From Aquipuribacter sp. SD81 (GTDB taxonomy: Bacteria; Actinomycetota; Actinomycetes; Actinomycetales; JBBAYJ01), in contig NZ_JBBAYJ010000017.1 of NCBI RefSeq assembly GCF_037153975.1, forward strand, positions 27,096-91,095: 64,000 nucleotides of DNA, read 5' to 3'. Numbering within the stretch: position 1 is the stretch's first letter; every line of letters begins with the position of its first letter. Under the pieces are notes generated by a model. The model saw nothing but the letters and a program-made list of their open reading frames with translations. It ran no database searches and had not been told where the DNA came from. Of the stretch, positions 46,897-56,377 are shown one piece after another. The translations under genes were made by a program, and so were the position numbers.

Positions 46897-48189
46897 ATGC
46901 CCGACGCCCAGCAGACGTACGCGATCAGCGGACCGGGGGACCCCCTCGAGCTCCCGGTGGTCGAGGCGTCGGAGGGGGCCTCCGGCCTCGACATCTCGAA
47001 GCTGCTCGCCACGACCGGCCACGTGACCCTCGACACGGGCTTCGTCAACACCGCCTCGTGCCAGAGCGCCGTCACGTACATCGACGGCGGCGCCGGGATC
47101 CTCCGCTACCGCGGCTACCCGATCGAGCAGCTCGCGGAGCGGTCCACCTTCCTCGAGGTGTCGTACCTGCTCATCTACGGCGAGCTGCCGACCGCGGCGG
47201 AGCTCGACTCGTTCACCGAGCGGGTGCAGCGCCACACGCTGCTGCACGAGGACCTCAAGCGCTTCTTCGACGGCTTCCCCCGCGACGCTCACCCCATGCC
47301 GGTGCTGTCGAGCGCCGTGTCGGCGCTGTCGACCTTCTACCAGGACTCCCTCGACCCGTTCGACCCCGAGCAGGTCGAGATCTCCACGGTGCGACTGCTC
47401 GCCAAGCTGCCGACCATCGCGGCGTACGCCTACAAGAAGAGCGTCGGGCAGCCGTTCCTCTACCCGGACAACTCCCACTCGCTGGTCGAGAACTTCCTCC
47501 GGATGACCTTCGGCCTGCCCGCCGAGCCGTACGAGCTCGACGAGCTCACCGTGCGGGCGCTCGACCAGCTGTTCATCCTCCACGCCGACCACGAGCAGAA
47601 CTGCTCGACGTCGACGGTGCGCCTCGTCGGCTCCAGCCAGGCCAACCTGTTCGCGAGCGTGTCGGCCGGCATCAACGCGCTGTTCGGCCCGCTGCACGGC
47701 GGGGCGAACCAGGCCGTGCTCGAGATGCTGGAGTCCATCCGCGACTCCGACGAGACCGTCGAGTCGTTCATGGCGAAGGTCAAGAACAAGGAGCCGGGTG
47801 TGCGGCTCATGGGCTTCGGGCACCGGGTGTACAAGAACTACGACCCCCGCGCCGCCATCATCAAGACGACCGCGGACGAGATGCTCGCGGCCTCGGCGGG
47901 CAACGAGCTGCTCGACATCGCCAAGCAGCTGGAGGAGATCGCCCTCGCCGACGACTACTTCGTCGAGCGCAAGCTGTACCCGAACGTCGACTTCTACACG
48001 GGGCTGCTGTACCAGGCGATGGGCTTCCCCACGAAGATGTTCACGGTGCTGTTCGCCATCGGCCGCCTGCCGGGCTGGATCGCCCAGTGGCGCGAGATGA
48101 TCAGCGACCCGAGCACGAAGATCGGCCGCCCGCGGCAGGTCTACACCGGCGCCACGGAGCGGGACTACACCGCGATCGAGTCGCGCTGA
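46897..48189 (+). CDS. gltA: Citrate synthase
   Basis: 430 residues from ATG 46897, AGGAGC site upstream. Condenses acetyl-CoA with oxaloacetate. The active-site His residues lie in HADHEQNCSTSTVRLVGSS and GPLHGGANQAVLEML, and the CoA/catalytic Asp part is MGFGHRVYKNYDPR. Length and the N-terminal beta-domain (DTGFVNTASCQSAVTYIDGG) match the type II hexameric form of Gram-negatives and actinobacteria. It ends convergent with the DUF1501 gene, with a hairpin between. Confidence 0.96.
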   Translation: MPDAQQTYAISGPGDPLELPVVEASEGASGLDISKLLATTGHVTLDTGFVNTASCQSAVTYIDGGAGILRYRGYPIEQLAERSTFLEVSYLLIYGELPTAAELDSFTERVQRHTLLHEDLKRFFDGFPRDAHPMPVLSSAVSALSTFYQDSLDPFDPEQVEISTVRLLAKLPTIAAYAYKKSVGQPFLYPDNSHSLVENFLRMTFGLPAEPYELDELTVRALDQLFILHADHEQNCSTSTVRLVGSSQANLFASVSAGINALFGPLHGGANQAVLEMLESIRDSDETVESFMAKVKNKEPGVRLMGFGHRVYKNYDPRAAIIKTTADEMLAASAGNELLDIAKQLEEIALADDYFVERKLYPNVDFYTGLLYQAMGFPTKMFTVLFAIGRLPGWIAQWREMISDPSTKIGRPRQVYTGATERDYTAIESR

Positions 48190-48226
48190 GGCTCCTCGCC
48201 GGGGCCGCACGCGCGAGGGTGGTGCG

Positions 48227-48259
48227 CCGCCCGCCGGCCGTCAGGGTGCCGGCGGACGG
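48227..48259. terminator. Hairpin terminator between gltA and the DUF1501 gene
   Basis: CCGCCCGCCGGC (48227-48238) pairs with GCCGGCGGACGG (48248-48259), 11 of 12 positions, loop 9 nt, between convergent genes. Confidence 0.7.
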
Positions 48260-48264
48260 CGGTC

Positions 48265-49551
48265 TCAGGTGGCCCGGGCGAGCCCGAGCGGGTTCGCCAC
48301 GAGGCCCGGGAAGACGCTCGTCGTCACCGACGGCACGCCGCAGCGCACGCTGAGGAGCTCGGCGAGCACCTGCCGGTAGTCCGTCGTGACGGCGAGGTCC
48401 CCGGCGACGAGCCGGTCCGCGCCGAGGCCGGGCCAGCGTCCGTGCACCCGGCCGCCGACGACACCGCCGCCCATGACGAGCACGGCGTTGCCGTAGCCGT
48501 GGTCGACGCCGCGCGAGGCGTTCTCCTGCGCGCGGCGGCCGAACTCCGACAGCGTCACGAGGCACACCCGGTCCAGCAGCGGCCCGAGGTCGGCGGCGAA
48601 GGCGGCGAGCGCCGAGGCGAGCGTCGTCACCTGGTCGTGCATCCACTGCCCGGGGGCGGCGCTGCCGAGCCCGGAGTGCATGTCCCAGTTGCCGTGGTCG
48701 ACCGTCGCGACCCGCAGGCCCACGTCGGCCTTCACGAGGCGGGCGACGTCCTTCAGGGAGCTGCCGAGCCGCCCCTTCGGGTACGTGCCGGTGCTCGCCG
48801 GCACCTGGGACATCGTGCGCGCGGCGGCGAGGCCGTCGCGGGTGGCGGCGGCGACGTCCGGGCGGGCGCCGGTGTGCAGGTGGGTGAGCGCGGCGTCCCA
48901 GGCCGACATGGGCATCGACAGGCCCTCGTCGGCCGGGATGCCCAGGGTCGCGAGGGAGTCGGTCACCACCTCGGGGCTCGGCCCGCGCAGCGACGCGGGG
49001 ACCGACGTGGAGCCGAGCTGGGTGGCGGCGAACGGCGACCCCTCGCCGGTGACCCCCACCATGCGGTCGATCCACCCCGTGCGCAGGTGGCTGTCGGGGG
49101 CCGCCTCCTCCATCTCCTCCATCGCCTCGAAGTGCGAGCGGTTGGCCGCGACCATCCCGCACGCGTGGACCGCACCCAGCCGGCCGGACGTCCACAGCCC
49201 CGACAGGGGCGCGAGTGCCGGGTGCAGGCCGAACATGCTGTCGGCGTGCAGCAGCTGCGCCGTCGGCACGGCGATGTTGGGTCGCAGCGTGTGCAGCGCC
49301 GGGTCGCCGTGCGGCACCACGAGGGACAGCCCGTCCATGCCGCCGCGCAGCGACACCACGACGAGCACGTCCTTCGCCGTGGTCGTCGCGCCCAGCGCGA
49401 CCCGGGCCCCGCCGAGGGTCGTGGCCGTGGTGAGGGCGGCGCCGGCCGCGAGGCGGAACAGCCCGCGCCGGGACAGCGCGTGCTCGGCCGCCCGCGACTC
49501 GGGGCAGCCGTCGTGCGCCCGGTGGGTGCCGGCGTGCGAGGTGGTCGTCAT
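48265..49551 (-). CDS. DUF1501 protein with twin-arginine signal
   Basis: 428 residues. The N-terminus SRRGLFRLAAGAALTTATTL is a Tat-type signal. The core shows VLVVVSLRGGMDGLSLVVPHGD, HPALAPL, THGNWDxH-like VDHGNWDMHSGLG and TLSEFGRRAQENASRGVDHGYG, the DUF1501 hallmarks; this family is distantly related to sulfatases/phosphatases of the alkaline phosphatase fold. The true substrate is unknown. It lies 14 bp downstream of the DUF1800 gene, the usual pairing, and both are exported. Confidence 0.92.
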   Translation of the reverse strand: MTTTSHAGTHRAHDGCPESRAAEHALSRRGLFRLAAGAALTTATTLGGARVALGATTTAKDVLVVVSLRGGMDGLSLVVPHGDPALHTLRPNIAVPTAQLLHADSMFGLHPALAPLSGLWTSGRLGAVHACGMVAANRSHFEAMEEMEEAAPDSHLRTGWIDRMVGVTGEGSPFAATQLGSTSVPASLRGPSPEVVTDSLATLGIPADEGLSMPMSAWDAALTHLHTGARPDVAAATRDGLAAARTMSQVPASTGTYPKGRLGSSLKDVARLVKADVGLRVATVDHGNWDMHSGLGSAAPGQWMHDQVTTLASALAAFAADLGPLLDRVCLVTLSEFGRRAQENASRGVDHGYGNAVLVMGGGVVGGRVHGRWPGLGADRLVAGDLAVTTDYRQVLAELLSVRCGVPSVTTSVFPGLVANPLGLARAT

Positions 49552-49565
49552 GTGGGTGCTCCGTC

Positions 49566-51344
49566 TCAGCGCTCGATGACGCGGGGGTGGGCGAGGAAGA
49601 GGGCGGTGACCCACCAGACCGCGCGACGGCGGTCCCACTCGCCCCAGGGCTGCCTGCTGCCGGCGATCGGCGAGCCCGCAATCAGCAGGCGGGCCGACTC
49701 GACCTCCGCGGCCGTCGCGGGACGCAGCAGGATGCGGCGGGCGACCTCGTCGGTGATGCGCGGCAGGTCGGCGGCGCCGGTAGCGAGCACCGCCTCGACG
49801 AAGGGCTGCCCGGTGAGCTCGTCCATCCAGCCCCGCATGACCTGCAGCGCCGAGGTGACGTGGGCGAGCGCCTGCCCCGCCGACCGCCACTCCGCGGCGG
49901 TGTCGGGGTAGCCGTCCGGCGGGGACCACGCGAGCGGGCGGTGCCCGGCCGGGCTCTGCCACAGCAGGTAGTCGTAAGCGAGCCGGTCGAGGTTCGGCTG
50001 CGGCACGAGCAGGCGCAGGGTCGCGAGGTGCCGCTCCAGGGGCCGTCGCACCTTGGTGCCCGTCGCCGCCTCGAAGGCCGGGTCGGCGAACATCGCCCGC
50101 AGCACGGCGTCCAGCCGGGTGCCCGAGGTGCTGTAGACCTGCGCGAGCCGTGCGACGAGGTCCTCCGGCGGGGTGTCGGCGACGAAGTGCGTGGCGATGC
50201 GGCGGCACACGTGGGTCGCCGTCGCGGGCAGGCCCGCGAGCCAGCGCAGGAACGTCCGGATCTCCGCGCGGCCGTCGGCGGAGGCGTTGGCGAAGGTGCG
50301 GCCCAGCACGGTGACCGCGCCGACGTGGTGCCGGTTGGGGTCGAACCAGGCGGCGTAGGGCGCGACCTCGGCGGGGGAGGACTCCCACGGCCAGCGGGTG
50401 CGCCAGCCCGTGAGCAGCAGCGCGACCGCCTTGACGTCGGCCTCGGTGTGCGTCCCGACCCCGACCGTGTGCAGCTCGAGCAGCTCGCGCGCGTAGTTCT
50501 CGTTCGGCGACTTCCGCGTCGACGTGCTCGCGTTGAGGTAGTGCAGCATCGCCGGGTGCTCGGCGCTGGCGACGAGCAGGTCGGCGAAGGAGCCGAGGCA
50601 GTGCGCGCGCACGACGTCGTGGTGGTAGCGGTGCAGCGAGTGCCCCGCCGGCCCGTCCGGGCCCACCGGCACGTTGACGTGGTTGTGCATGAGGTCGCTC
50701 ATGACCTCGTGCAGCTGCCGCGTGCTCCACGCCCCGCGCAGCAGCCGCCACCGCTGCAGGTGCTGGTTCATCGTCCAGAACTCGTCGTCGTAGAACGTCC
50801 GGGTCTCCGGCACGGACAGGAACAGCCCCGGGTGCGCCGCGTCGATGCGGTCCCCGACCGGGTCCGCCACGCCGGCCGGCCGCAGCTGCGCCTCGACCCA
50901 CGCGGCCGCGCCCAGCCGCCTCGCCTCGGCGAGGCTCGTGGGGGTGGGGCCGTAGGTCGCGCGCCGCAGCAGGTGCTCGACGTCCCGGGCCGCCGGTGCG
51001 GGGCTGGGGGCGGGGCCGGGGGCGGGTGAGGTCGGCGACGTCGGTGCGGGGGCGGTCGGTCGGACGGTGCGCGCCGCCCCGGTCACCCGGCGGCGCGGGG
51101 CGGGGACCGTCCGCACCGCCCGGCGGGTCCCGGCCGTCGCGGCGGAGGCGGGGGAGAGCAGACCGGCGACCAGCGCCGCCCCGGCCCCGACCACGACGGC
51201 GCGGCGGGCGGCGCCGGGGGCCGCGGGTGCGCCCGTGGTCCCGGGCGCCCCCGTCGGGCCCGTCGTGCTCGTCGTGCTCGTCGTGCTCGTCGTGCTCGTC
51301 GTGCCCGTGGTGCCCGTCGTCACCGGCTGGCTGTCTGTCGCCAC
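49566..51344 (-). CDS. DUF1800 protein
   Basis: 592 residues from GTG 51344, chosen for the GGAGG site 6 nt before it (an ATG at 51413 would add 23 residues). The N-terminus carries a Thr-Ser/Gly tract from 9-bp repeats, then a hydrophobic export signal (ARRAVVVGAGAALVAGLLSPA). The DUF1800 core has EHLLRRATYGPTPTSLAEAR, FWTMNQHLQRWRLLRG, MSDLMHNHVNV, SPNENYARELLELHTVGVG and GWRTRWPW. Proteins of this family are exported together with DUF1501 partners in many environmental bacteria; the function is not established. The gene pair is one transcription unit. Confidence 0.92.
   Translation of the reverse strand: MATDSQPVTTGTTGTTSTTSTTSTTSTTGPTGAPGTTGAPAAPGAARRAVVVGAGAALVAGLLSPASAATAGTRRAVRTVPAPRRRVTGAARTVRPTAPAPTSPTSPAPGPAPSPAPAARDVEHLLRRATYGPTPTSLAEARRLGAAAWVEAQLRPAGVADPVGDRIDAAHPGLFLSVPETRTFYDDEFWTMNQHLQRWRLLRGAWSTRQLHEVMSDLMHNHVNVPVGPDGPAGHSLHRYHHDVVRAHCLGSFADLLVASAEHPAMLHYLNASTSTRKSPNENYARELLELHTVGVGTHTEADVKAVALLLTGWRTRWPWESSPAEVAPYAAWFDPNRHHVGAVTVLGRTFANASADGRAEIRTFLRWLAGLPATATHVCRRIATHFVADTPPEDLVARLAQVYSTSGTRLDAVLRAMFADPAFEAATGTKVRRPLERHLATLRLLVPQPNLDRLAYDYLLWQSPAGHRPLAWSPPDGYPDTAAEWRSAGQALAHVTSALQVMRGWMDELTGQPFVEAVLATGAADLPRITDEVARRILLRPATAAEVESARLLIAGSPIAGSRQPWGEWDRRRAVWWVTALFLAHPRVIER
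51262..51321 (-). repeat. 9-bp tandem repeat (Thr-Thr-Ser) in the DUF1800 gene
   Basis: Four perfect GTCGTGCTC units (51262-51297) followed by degenerate copies, in frame, encoding TTSTTS and TTG tracts just before the export signal. Confidence 0.88.
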
Positions 51345-51457
51345 GAGACCTCCGCGGGGGACGCGGCGGGACGTCCCCGCCGCGCGCCCTTCGCGTGGTG
51401 TCTCGACGGCCACGGTCGGCGCGTTGAGCGGGCTCCCGCGCCGTCACCCGACCGGGC

Positions 51458-52372
51458 TCAGCCCGCCTGCGGCGTCGCGAGGCGCACGGTGACGCCCGCC
51501 CCGCCCGGCTCGCCGGCCTCCGCCCAGCCCGCCGCGCCCGACTCGCGCGTCCACCGGCGGCCGTCGGCCTCGACCGCGGTCACGTCGTGGGCCGCGGCGA
51601 GCGCGACGACCGTGTGGGCGACGGCCCACCGCGCCCGGTCGGGCTCCGCGGCCGGCTCGACCGTCAGCCGGAGCACGCCCTCGGCGTGCTCGGCGGGCTC
51701 CGAGGTCACCGCCCACCCGGCGGGCCCGGCGACCTCGAGGGCGGCGACGAGGCGCTCGACCTCGGCGGCGGGGTCGTCCGGCGGGTCCTCGACCGGTCCG
51801 AGCTCGCACCACAGGCTGGCCTGCGACAGGCCGTAGAAGCTCGACGCCAGCGCGCGGCCCTCCGGCTCGTGGTCGCCGTAGGCCTCCGGGAAGGCCGAGC
51901 GCTGCACCCGTTGCGCGGCGTCGGTCACCTCGCGGTCCTGCCAGCCGTCGACCTCGACGAGGGCGTCGTAGAACGCGCCGGTCGCGTACAGCGGGTCCTG
52001 CACCTGCTCGGCGCTGCCCCAGCCCTGCGAGGGACGCTGCTGGAACAGCCCGAGCGAGTCGCGGTCGCCGTAGTCGATGTTGCGCAGGCTCGACTCCTGC
52101 ACGGCCGTGGCCACGCCGATGGTGCCGGCGCGTGCCGGCAGGCCGCGGCGGTTGGCCACGCCCACGACGAGCGCGGCGGTGGCCGTCTGGTCGGGGGCGA
52201 ACGACGCCGCGTACACGTCGCCGTCACCGCCGGGCACCGGCACCTCGGCGCGGCACCGCTCCCGCACCGCGAGCTCGGTCGGTCCCATGAACCGGGCGAG
52301 CAGCGCCCCGACGCCCACGACCGCCACGACGACGAGCACGAGCAGCACGAGCACGGTGGCGACGCCGCGCAC
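51458..52372 (-). CDS. Membrane-anchored lytic transglycosylase-like protein
   Basis: 304 residues from GTG 52372. A hydrophobic N-terminal anchor (VLVLLVLVVVAVVGVGALL) is followed by a domain with IGVATAVQESSLRNIDYGD and SLGLFQQRPSQGWGSAEQV, which looks like the catalytic Glu and substrate groove of a small lysozyme-like transglycosylase domain common in actinobacteria. Trp-rich DGWQDREVTDAAQRVQRS continues it. The C-terminal ~90 residues are a separate alpha/beta region. Enzymatic activity is inferred only. It is downstream of dapD on the same strand by 10 bp. Confidence 0.78.
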   Translation of the reverse strand: MRGVATVLVLLVLVVVAVVGVGALLARFMGPTELAVRERCRAEVPVPGGDGDVYAASFAPDQTATAALVVGVANRRGLPARAGTIGVATAVQESSLRNIDYGDRDSLGLFQQRPSQGWGSAEQVQDPLYATGAFYDALVEVDGWQDREVTDAAQRVQRSAFPEAYGDHEPEGRALASSFYGLSQASLWCELGPVEDPPDDPAAEVERLVAALEVAGPAGWAVTSEPAEHAEGVLRLTVEPAAEPDRARWAVAHTVVALAAAHDVTAVEADGRRWTRESGAAGWAEAGEPGGAGVTVRLATPQAG

Positions 52373-52382
52373 CGTGCCGCCC

Positions 52383-53369
52383 TCAGCCGTGCAGCGCGGG
52401 GTTGAGCGTCACCCCGACGCCGTGGCGCGGCAGGCCCTCGACCTGCCCCGTGACGGAGTTGCGCCGGAACAGCAGGCCGCTCGCCCCGCTCAGCTCCGAG
52501 GCCTTGACGACCGTCTTCGACGCCTGGTTCGGCAGGGCGCCCGGCAGCAGGGCCACCTTGGTGGCGGCGGTCAGGTACAGGCCGGCCTCGACGACGCAGT
52601 CGTCGCCCAGGCTGATGCCGAGACCGGCGTTGGCGCCGAGCAGGCAGCGCTCGCCCAGGCGGATGACCTCGCTGCCGCCCCCGGACAGCGTCCCCATGAT
52701 CGACGCGCCGCCGCCGACGTCGGAGCCGGCGCCGACGACGACCCCGGCGCTGATGCGGCCCTCGACCATGGACCGCCCGAGGGTGCCGGCGTTGTAGTTG
52801 ACGAAGCCCTCGTGCATGACGACGGTGCCCTCCGCCAGGTGCGCGCCGAGGCGCACGCGGTCGGCGTCACCGATGCGCACCCCCGTCGGCACGACGTAGT
52901 CCGTCATGCGCGGGAACTTGTCGACGGCGGTGACGACGACCCGCTCGCCCGGGTTGGCCTCCTGCACGCGCACCTTCGTGAGCGCGAAGCCCTCGACCGG
53001 GCACGGCCCGTGCGAGGTCCACACGACCGTCGACAGGGTGGCGAAGATGCCGTCGAGGTTGACCTCGTGCGGGCGCACGACGCGCGCCGAGAGCAGGTGC
53101 AGGCGCAGGTAGGCGTCGACGGCGTCGGCGGGGGCCGCGTCGAGGTCGACGGTCACGTCGCGCACCTCGCGGCGCACGCCGCGGGCCTCGTCCGGCACCG
53201 CGAGCGCCGTGAGGTGGTCCGACCACGCGACGGGCCCGGTCTCGCCGGCGGGCTCGCCGAGCGCGGGCGCGGGGAACCACGCGTCCAGGACGCTCCCGTC
53301 CTGCTCGGCGCCGTGGACGGCGCCGTCCACGACGGTGACGAGTGCGGTACCGGAGGCGGTGCGGCTCAT
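52383..53369 (-). CDS. dapD: 2,3,4,5-tetrahydropyridine-2,6-dicarboxylate N-succinyltransferase
   Basis: 328 residues from ATG 53369. Transfers succinyl from succinyl-CoA in the lysine/DAP pathway. The left-handed beta-helix is visible as hexapeptide-like turns ([40 protein letters not shown]) and the N-terminal domain carries HGPCPVEGF and the [21 protein letters not shown] segment. The length matches the actinobacterial DapD class. It is divergent from dapE, a standard arrangement. Confidence 0.95.
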   Translation of the reverse strand: MSRTASGTALVTVVDGAVHGAEQDGSVLDAWFPAPALGEPAGETGPVAWSDHLTALAVPDEARGVRREVRDVTVDLDAAPADAVDAYLRLHLLSARVVRPHEVNLDGIFATLSTVVWTSHGPCPVEGFALTKVRVQEANPGERVVVTAVDKFPRMTDYVVPTGVRIGDADRVRLGAHLAEGTVVMHEGFVNYNAGTLGRSMVEGRISAGVVVGAGSDVGGGASIMGTLSGGGSEVIRLGERCLLGANAGLGISLGDDCVVEAGLYLTAATKVALLPGALPNQASKTVVKASELSGASGLLFRRNSVTGQVEGLPRHGVGVTLNPALHG

Positions 53370-53418
53370 GCGCGACAGCCTAGACAGCGCCGGGCCGGGC
53401 GCCCGGTCCCCGGCTCGC

Positions 53419-53433
53419 TACGGTCGGGCGGTG
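53419..53433 (+). promoter_or_regulatory. Leaderless promoter of dapE (-10 TACGGT)
   Basis: TACGGT (53419-53424) is 6 nt upstream of the GTG start of dapE; no ribosome site is present. Confidence 0.55.
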
Positions 53434-54552
53434 ACCGTGCCCCCGCTGCAGGACCTGCCCGTCGACGACCCGGTCGCCCTCACCCGCGCGCTCGTCGACA
53501 TCCCGAGCGTGTCGGGGGCCGAGCGCGACCTCGCCGACGCGGTCGAGGCGCTGCTGCGGGCGCAGCCGCACCTGGAGGTCCGCCGAGACGGCGACGCGGT
53601 GCTCGCGCGCACCTCGCTCGGGCGCGCCGAGCGGGTCGTCGTGGCGGGGCACCTCGACACGGTGCCCGTCGCGCGGAACCTGCCGTCGTGGACCGCGGCG
53701 CCCGGCGAGGGCGACGACCCCGCCGGCGGCGAGGTGCTGTGGGGCCGGGGGACCACCGACATGAAGGGCGGCGTCGCGATGGCGCTCTTCGCGGCGTGCA
53801 CGGTGCCCGAGCCGGTCCGCGACGTCACGTACGTGTTCTACGACTGCGAGGAGGTGGAGTCCGCGCGCAACGGCCTCGGTCGCCTCGCCCGGACGGCGCC
53901 GGACTGGCTCGCCGCGGACCTCGCCGTGCTCGGCGAGCCGACCGAGGGCCTCGTCGAGGGCGGCTGCCAGGGCACGCTGCGGGTGGACGTCACGCTGCGC
54001 GGGCGCGCCGCGCACTCCGCACGGGCCTGGCGCGGGGTCAACGCGGTGCACGCCGCGCACGAGGTGCTCGCCCGGCTCGCGGCGTACACCCCGCGCGAGC
54101 CGGAGGTCGACGGCCTGCGCTACCACGAGGGCCTGCAGGCGGTCGGCATCCGCGGCGGCATCGCCGGCAACGTCGTGCCCGACACGTGCGTCGTCGAGCT
54201 CAACCACCGCTTCGCCCCCGACCGCAGCCCCGCCGAGGCCCTCGACCACGTCCGCGAGGTCCTCGCGGGGCTCGACGTCGGGCTCGCGCTGACCGACGAG
54301 GCCGCGGGCGCCCGCCCGGGCCTGGACCGCCCGGCCGCGCGCGCCTTCGTAGAGGCGGTCGCACCCGTGACGGGGCAGCCGCCCCGGGCCAAGCTCGGCT
54401 GGACCGACGTCGCCCGCTTCGCCGCGCTCGGCGTGCCGGCCCTCAACTTCGGTCCCGGCGACCCGCAGCTCGCCCACGCCGACGACGAGCGCGTGCCGGT
54501 GCGCCAGCTCACGCAGTGCGCCGACGCGCTCGTGCGGTGGCTGCGCGGCTGA
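53431..54552 (+). CDS. dapE: Succinyl-diaminopimelate desuccinylase
   Basis: 373 residues from GTG 53431. M20-family metallohydrolase that releases LL-diaminopimelate. Zinc ligands and catalytic Asp in [27 protein letters not shown] and YDCEEVES; dimerisation domain with [18 protein letters not shown]-terminal His ligand region [14 protein letters not shown]. This matches the actinobacterial DapE form. Divergent from dapD. Confidence 0.95.
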   Translation: MTVPPLQDLPVDDPVALTRALVDIPSVSGAERDLADAVEALLRAQPHLEVRRDGDAVLARTSLGRAERVVVAGHLDTVPVARNLPSWTAAPGEGDDPAGGEVLWGRGTTDMKGGVAMALFAACTVPEPVRDVTYVFYDCEEVESARNGLGRLARTAPDWLAADLAVLGEPTEGLVEGGCQGTLRVDVTLRGRAAHSARAWRGVNAVHAAHEVLARLAAYTPREPEVDGLRYHEGLQAVGIRGGIAGNVVPDTCVVELNHRFAPDRSPAEALDHVREVLAGLDVGLALTDEAAGARPGLDRPAARAFVEAVAPVTGQPPRAKLGWTDVARFAALGVPALNFGPGDPQLAHADDERVPVRQLTQCADALVRWLRG

Positions 54553-54572
54553 GCGCCCGGCAGCCTTCACCC

Positions 54573-55364
54573 ATGAGCACCGAGCCTCTCAACCCGTCCT
54601 CGGAGGTCCAGGGCCCGCAGCAGGACCCGTGGTACCGCCGCGGGCCCATCGGCTTCCGCCGCTCGCAGGTACCCGAGGAGACGACCGACGAGCGGCTGCT
54701 CGCCACCCCCGGCAGGGCGGACTGGGTCCACTCCGACCCGTGGCGCGTGCTCCGCATCCAGAGCGAGTTCGTCGAGGGCTTCGGTGCGCTCGCCGAGCTC
54801 GGCCCCGCCGTCAGCGTCTTCGGCTCCGCCCGCACGCCCGTCGGCACCGAGGAGTACCGGACCGGCGTCGAGGTGGGGCGCCGGCTCGTGGAGGCGGGCT
54901 TCGCCGTCGTCACGGGTGGAGGCCCCGGCCTCATGGAGGCGGCGAACCGGGGCGCGTGCGAGGCGGGCGGCACGAGCGTCGGCCTCGGCATCGAGCTGCC
55001 GCACGAGCAGGGCATGAACGAGTGGGTCGACCTCGCCGTGAACTTCCGCTACTTCTTCGCCCGCAAGACGATGTTCCTCAAGTACTCCCAGGGCTTCGTC
55101 GTGCTGCCCGGCGGTTTCGGCACGCTCGACGAGCTGTTCGAGGCGCTCACGCTCGTGCAGACCGGCAAGGTCAAGGCGTTCCCGCTCGTGCTGCTGGGGA
55201 CCGCGTACTGGGGCGGCCTCGTCGACTGGGTGCGGGACACGCAGCTGTCCGCGGGCACCATCAGCCCGCGCGACCTCGACCTGCTGCACCTCACCGACGA
55301 CCCCGCCGAGGCCGTGGACCTGATGGTCCGGGCGCACCGCACCACCCCGCGCCCGCGGGACTGA
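54573..55364 (+). CDS. LOG-family protein (TIGR00730, cytokinin riboside 5'-monophosphate phosphoribohydrolase-like)
   Basis: 263 residues from ATG 54573. Rossmann-like core with VSVFGSARTPVG, VTGGGPGLMEAANRGA, ARKTMFLKYSQGFVVLPGGF and GTLDELFEAL; the PGGxGTxxE motif is complete. LOG proteins cleave the N-glycosidic bond of AMP-like nucleotides. The ~75-residue N-terminal extension is typical of the actinobacterial long form found next to dapE. A direct-repeat block downstream probably belongs to the next operon. Confidence 0.92.
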   Translation: MSTEPLNPSSEVQGPQQDPWYRRGPIGFRRSQVPEETTDERLLATPGRADWVHSDPWRVLRIQSEFVEGFGALAELGPAVSVFGSARTPVGTEEYRTGVEVGRRLVEAGFAVVTGGGPGLMEAANRGACEAGGTSVGLGIELPHEQGMNEWVDLAVNFRYFFARKTMFLKYSQGFVVLPGGFGTLDELFEALTLVQTGKVKAFPLVLLGTAYWGGLVDWVRDTQLSAGTISPRDLDLLHLTDDPAEAVDLMVRAHRTTPRPRD

Positions 55365-55395
55365 GGGCGGGGCCGAGGGAGGGCACCGCGCCCGT

Positions 55396-55423
55396 GTGAC
55401 GGGCGCGTGACGTTGTCGTGACG
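55396..55423 (+). promoter_or_regulatory. Three GTGACG direct repeats at 11-bp spacing
   Basis: GTGACG occurs at 55396, 55407 and 55418, exactly one helical turn apart, 52 bp upstream of the folP2-like start. Tandem half-sites on one DNA face are the usual target of OmpR-type response regulators. Confidence 0.5.
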
Positions 55424-55474
55424 ATGTGAGGTCCACCGGTGCCCAGCCGCCGGCCGGCTGGCAGTCTCCTCGGC

Positions 55475-56377
55475 ATGACGGGCACCGAGGTGGCTGCCGA
55501 CGCCGCGCTGGTCCTCGGCGGGCGCGGCTTCGCGCGCGGCCGCGCCGTCGTCATGGCCGTCGTCAACCGCACGCCGGACTCCTTCTGGGCCGGCGCCCGC
55601 CAGCTCGACGACGACGTCGCCCTCGCCGCGCTCGACGAGGCGGTCGACGGCGGCGCCGACGTCGTGGACGTCGGTGGCGTCAAGGCCGGACCCGGCGAGG
55701 AGGTGGGCGAGCAGGAGGAGGTCGACCGGGTCGTCGGCTTCGTCGAGACCGTCAGGGCGCGCCACCCCCGGGTCGTCGTGAGCGTCGACACGTGGCGCGC
55801 CGGGGTCGCCGAGCACGCGTGCCGCGCCGGCGCCGGTCTCGTCAACGACACGTGGGCGGGACACGACCCCGACCTCGTCCACGTCGCCGCCCGGCACGGC
55901 GCGGGCTACGTCGTCTCGCACACCGGCGGCGCGCGCCCGCGCACCCGGCCGTTCCGGGTGACGTACGGCCACGAGCGCGACGGCGTCGTCACCGACGTCG
56001 TCCGCACCCTCGCGACCGGGGCCGCGCGCGCCGTCGCGGCGGGCGTCGACCCCCGCTCGGTGCTCGTCGACCCCACGCACGACTTCGGCAAGAACACCTG
56101 GCACAGCCTCGCCCTCGTGCGGCGCACCGACGCGGTCGTCGCCCTGGGGCACCCGGTCCTCATGGCGCTCAGCCGCAAGGACTTCATCGGGGAGACGCTC
56201 GACCTCCCACCCGACGACCGACTGGAGGGCACCTTGGCCGCCACCGCGATCGCCGCCTGGCAGGGCGCCACCGTGTTCCGCTGCCACGACGCGCGCGCCA
56301 CCCGGCGCGCGCTCGACGTCGTCGCCGCCGTCCGCGGCGACCTCGTCCCGCCGCGCGCCCTGCGGGGCCTCGCGTGA
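55475..56377 (+). CDS. folP2: Dihydropteroate synthase-like protein, FolP2 type
   Basis: 300 residues from ATG 55475 (a CAGTCT -10-like box lies 7 nt before it). TIM-barrel with VMAVVNRTPDSFW, SVDTWRAGVAEHA and LMALSRKDFIG as in DHPS, but loop 2, normally GGESTRPG, reads GGVKAGPG (residues 67-74). This is the pattern of mycobacterial FolP2, reported to lack DHPS activity, and the position before gpgS is the same. It is thus better seen as a FolP2 of unknown function than as the folate enzyme. Its stop overlaps the gpgS start by 4 bp. Confidence 0.88.
   Translation: MTGTEVAADAALVLGGRGFARGRAVVMAVVNRTPDSFWAGARQLDDDVALAALDEAVDGGADVVDVGGVKAGPGEEVGEQEEVDRVVGFVETVRARHPRVVVSVDTWRAGVAEHACRAGAGLVNDTWAGHDPDLVHVAARHGAGYVVSHTGGARPRTRPFRVTYGHERDGVVTDVVRTLATGAARAVAAGVDPRSVLVDPTHDFGKNTWHSLALVRRTDAVVALGHPVLMALSRKDFIGETLDLPPDDRLEGTLAATAIAAWQGATVFRCHDARATRRALDVVAAVRGDLVPPRALRGLA

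Noticed and set aside
55475..56377. Annotation as the folate-pathway dihydropteroate synthase
   Set aside because: The loop needed for catalysis is replaced and the neighbourhood is that of FolP2.
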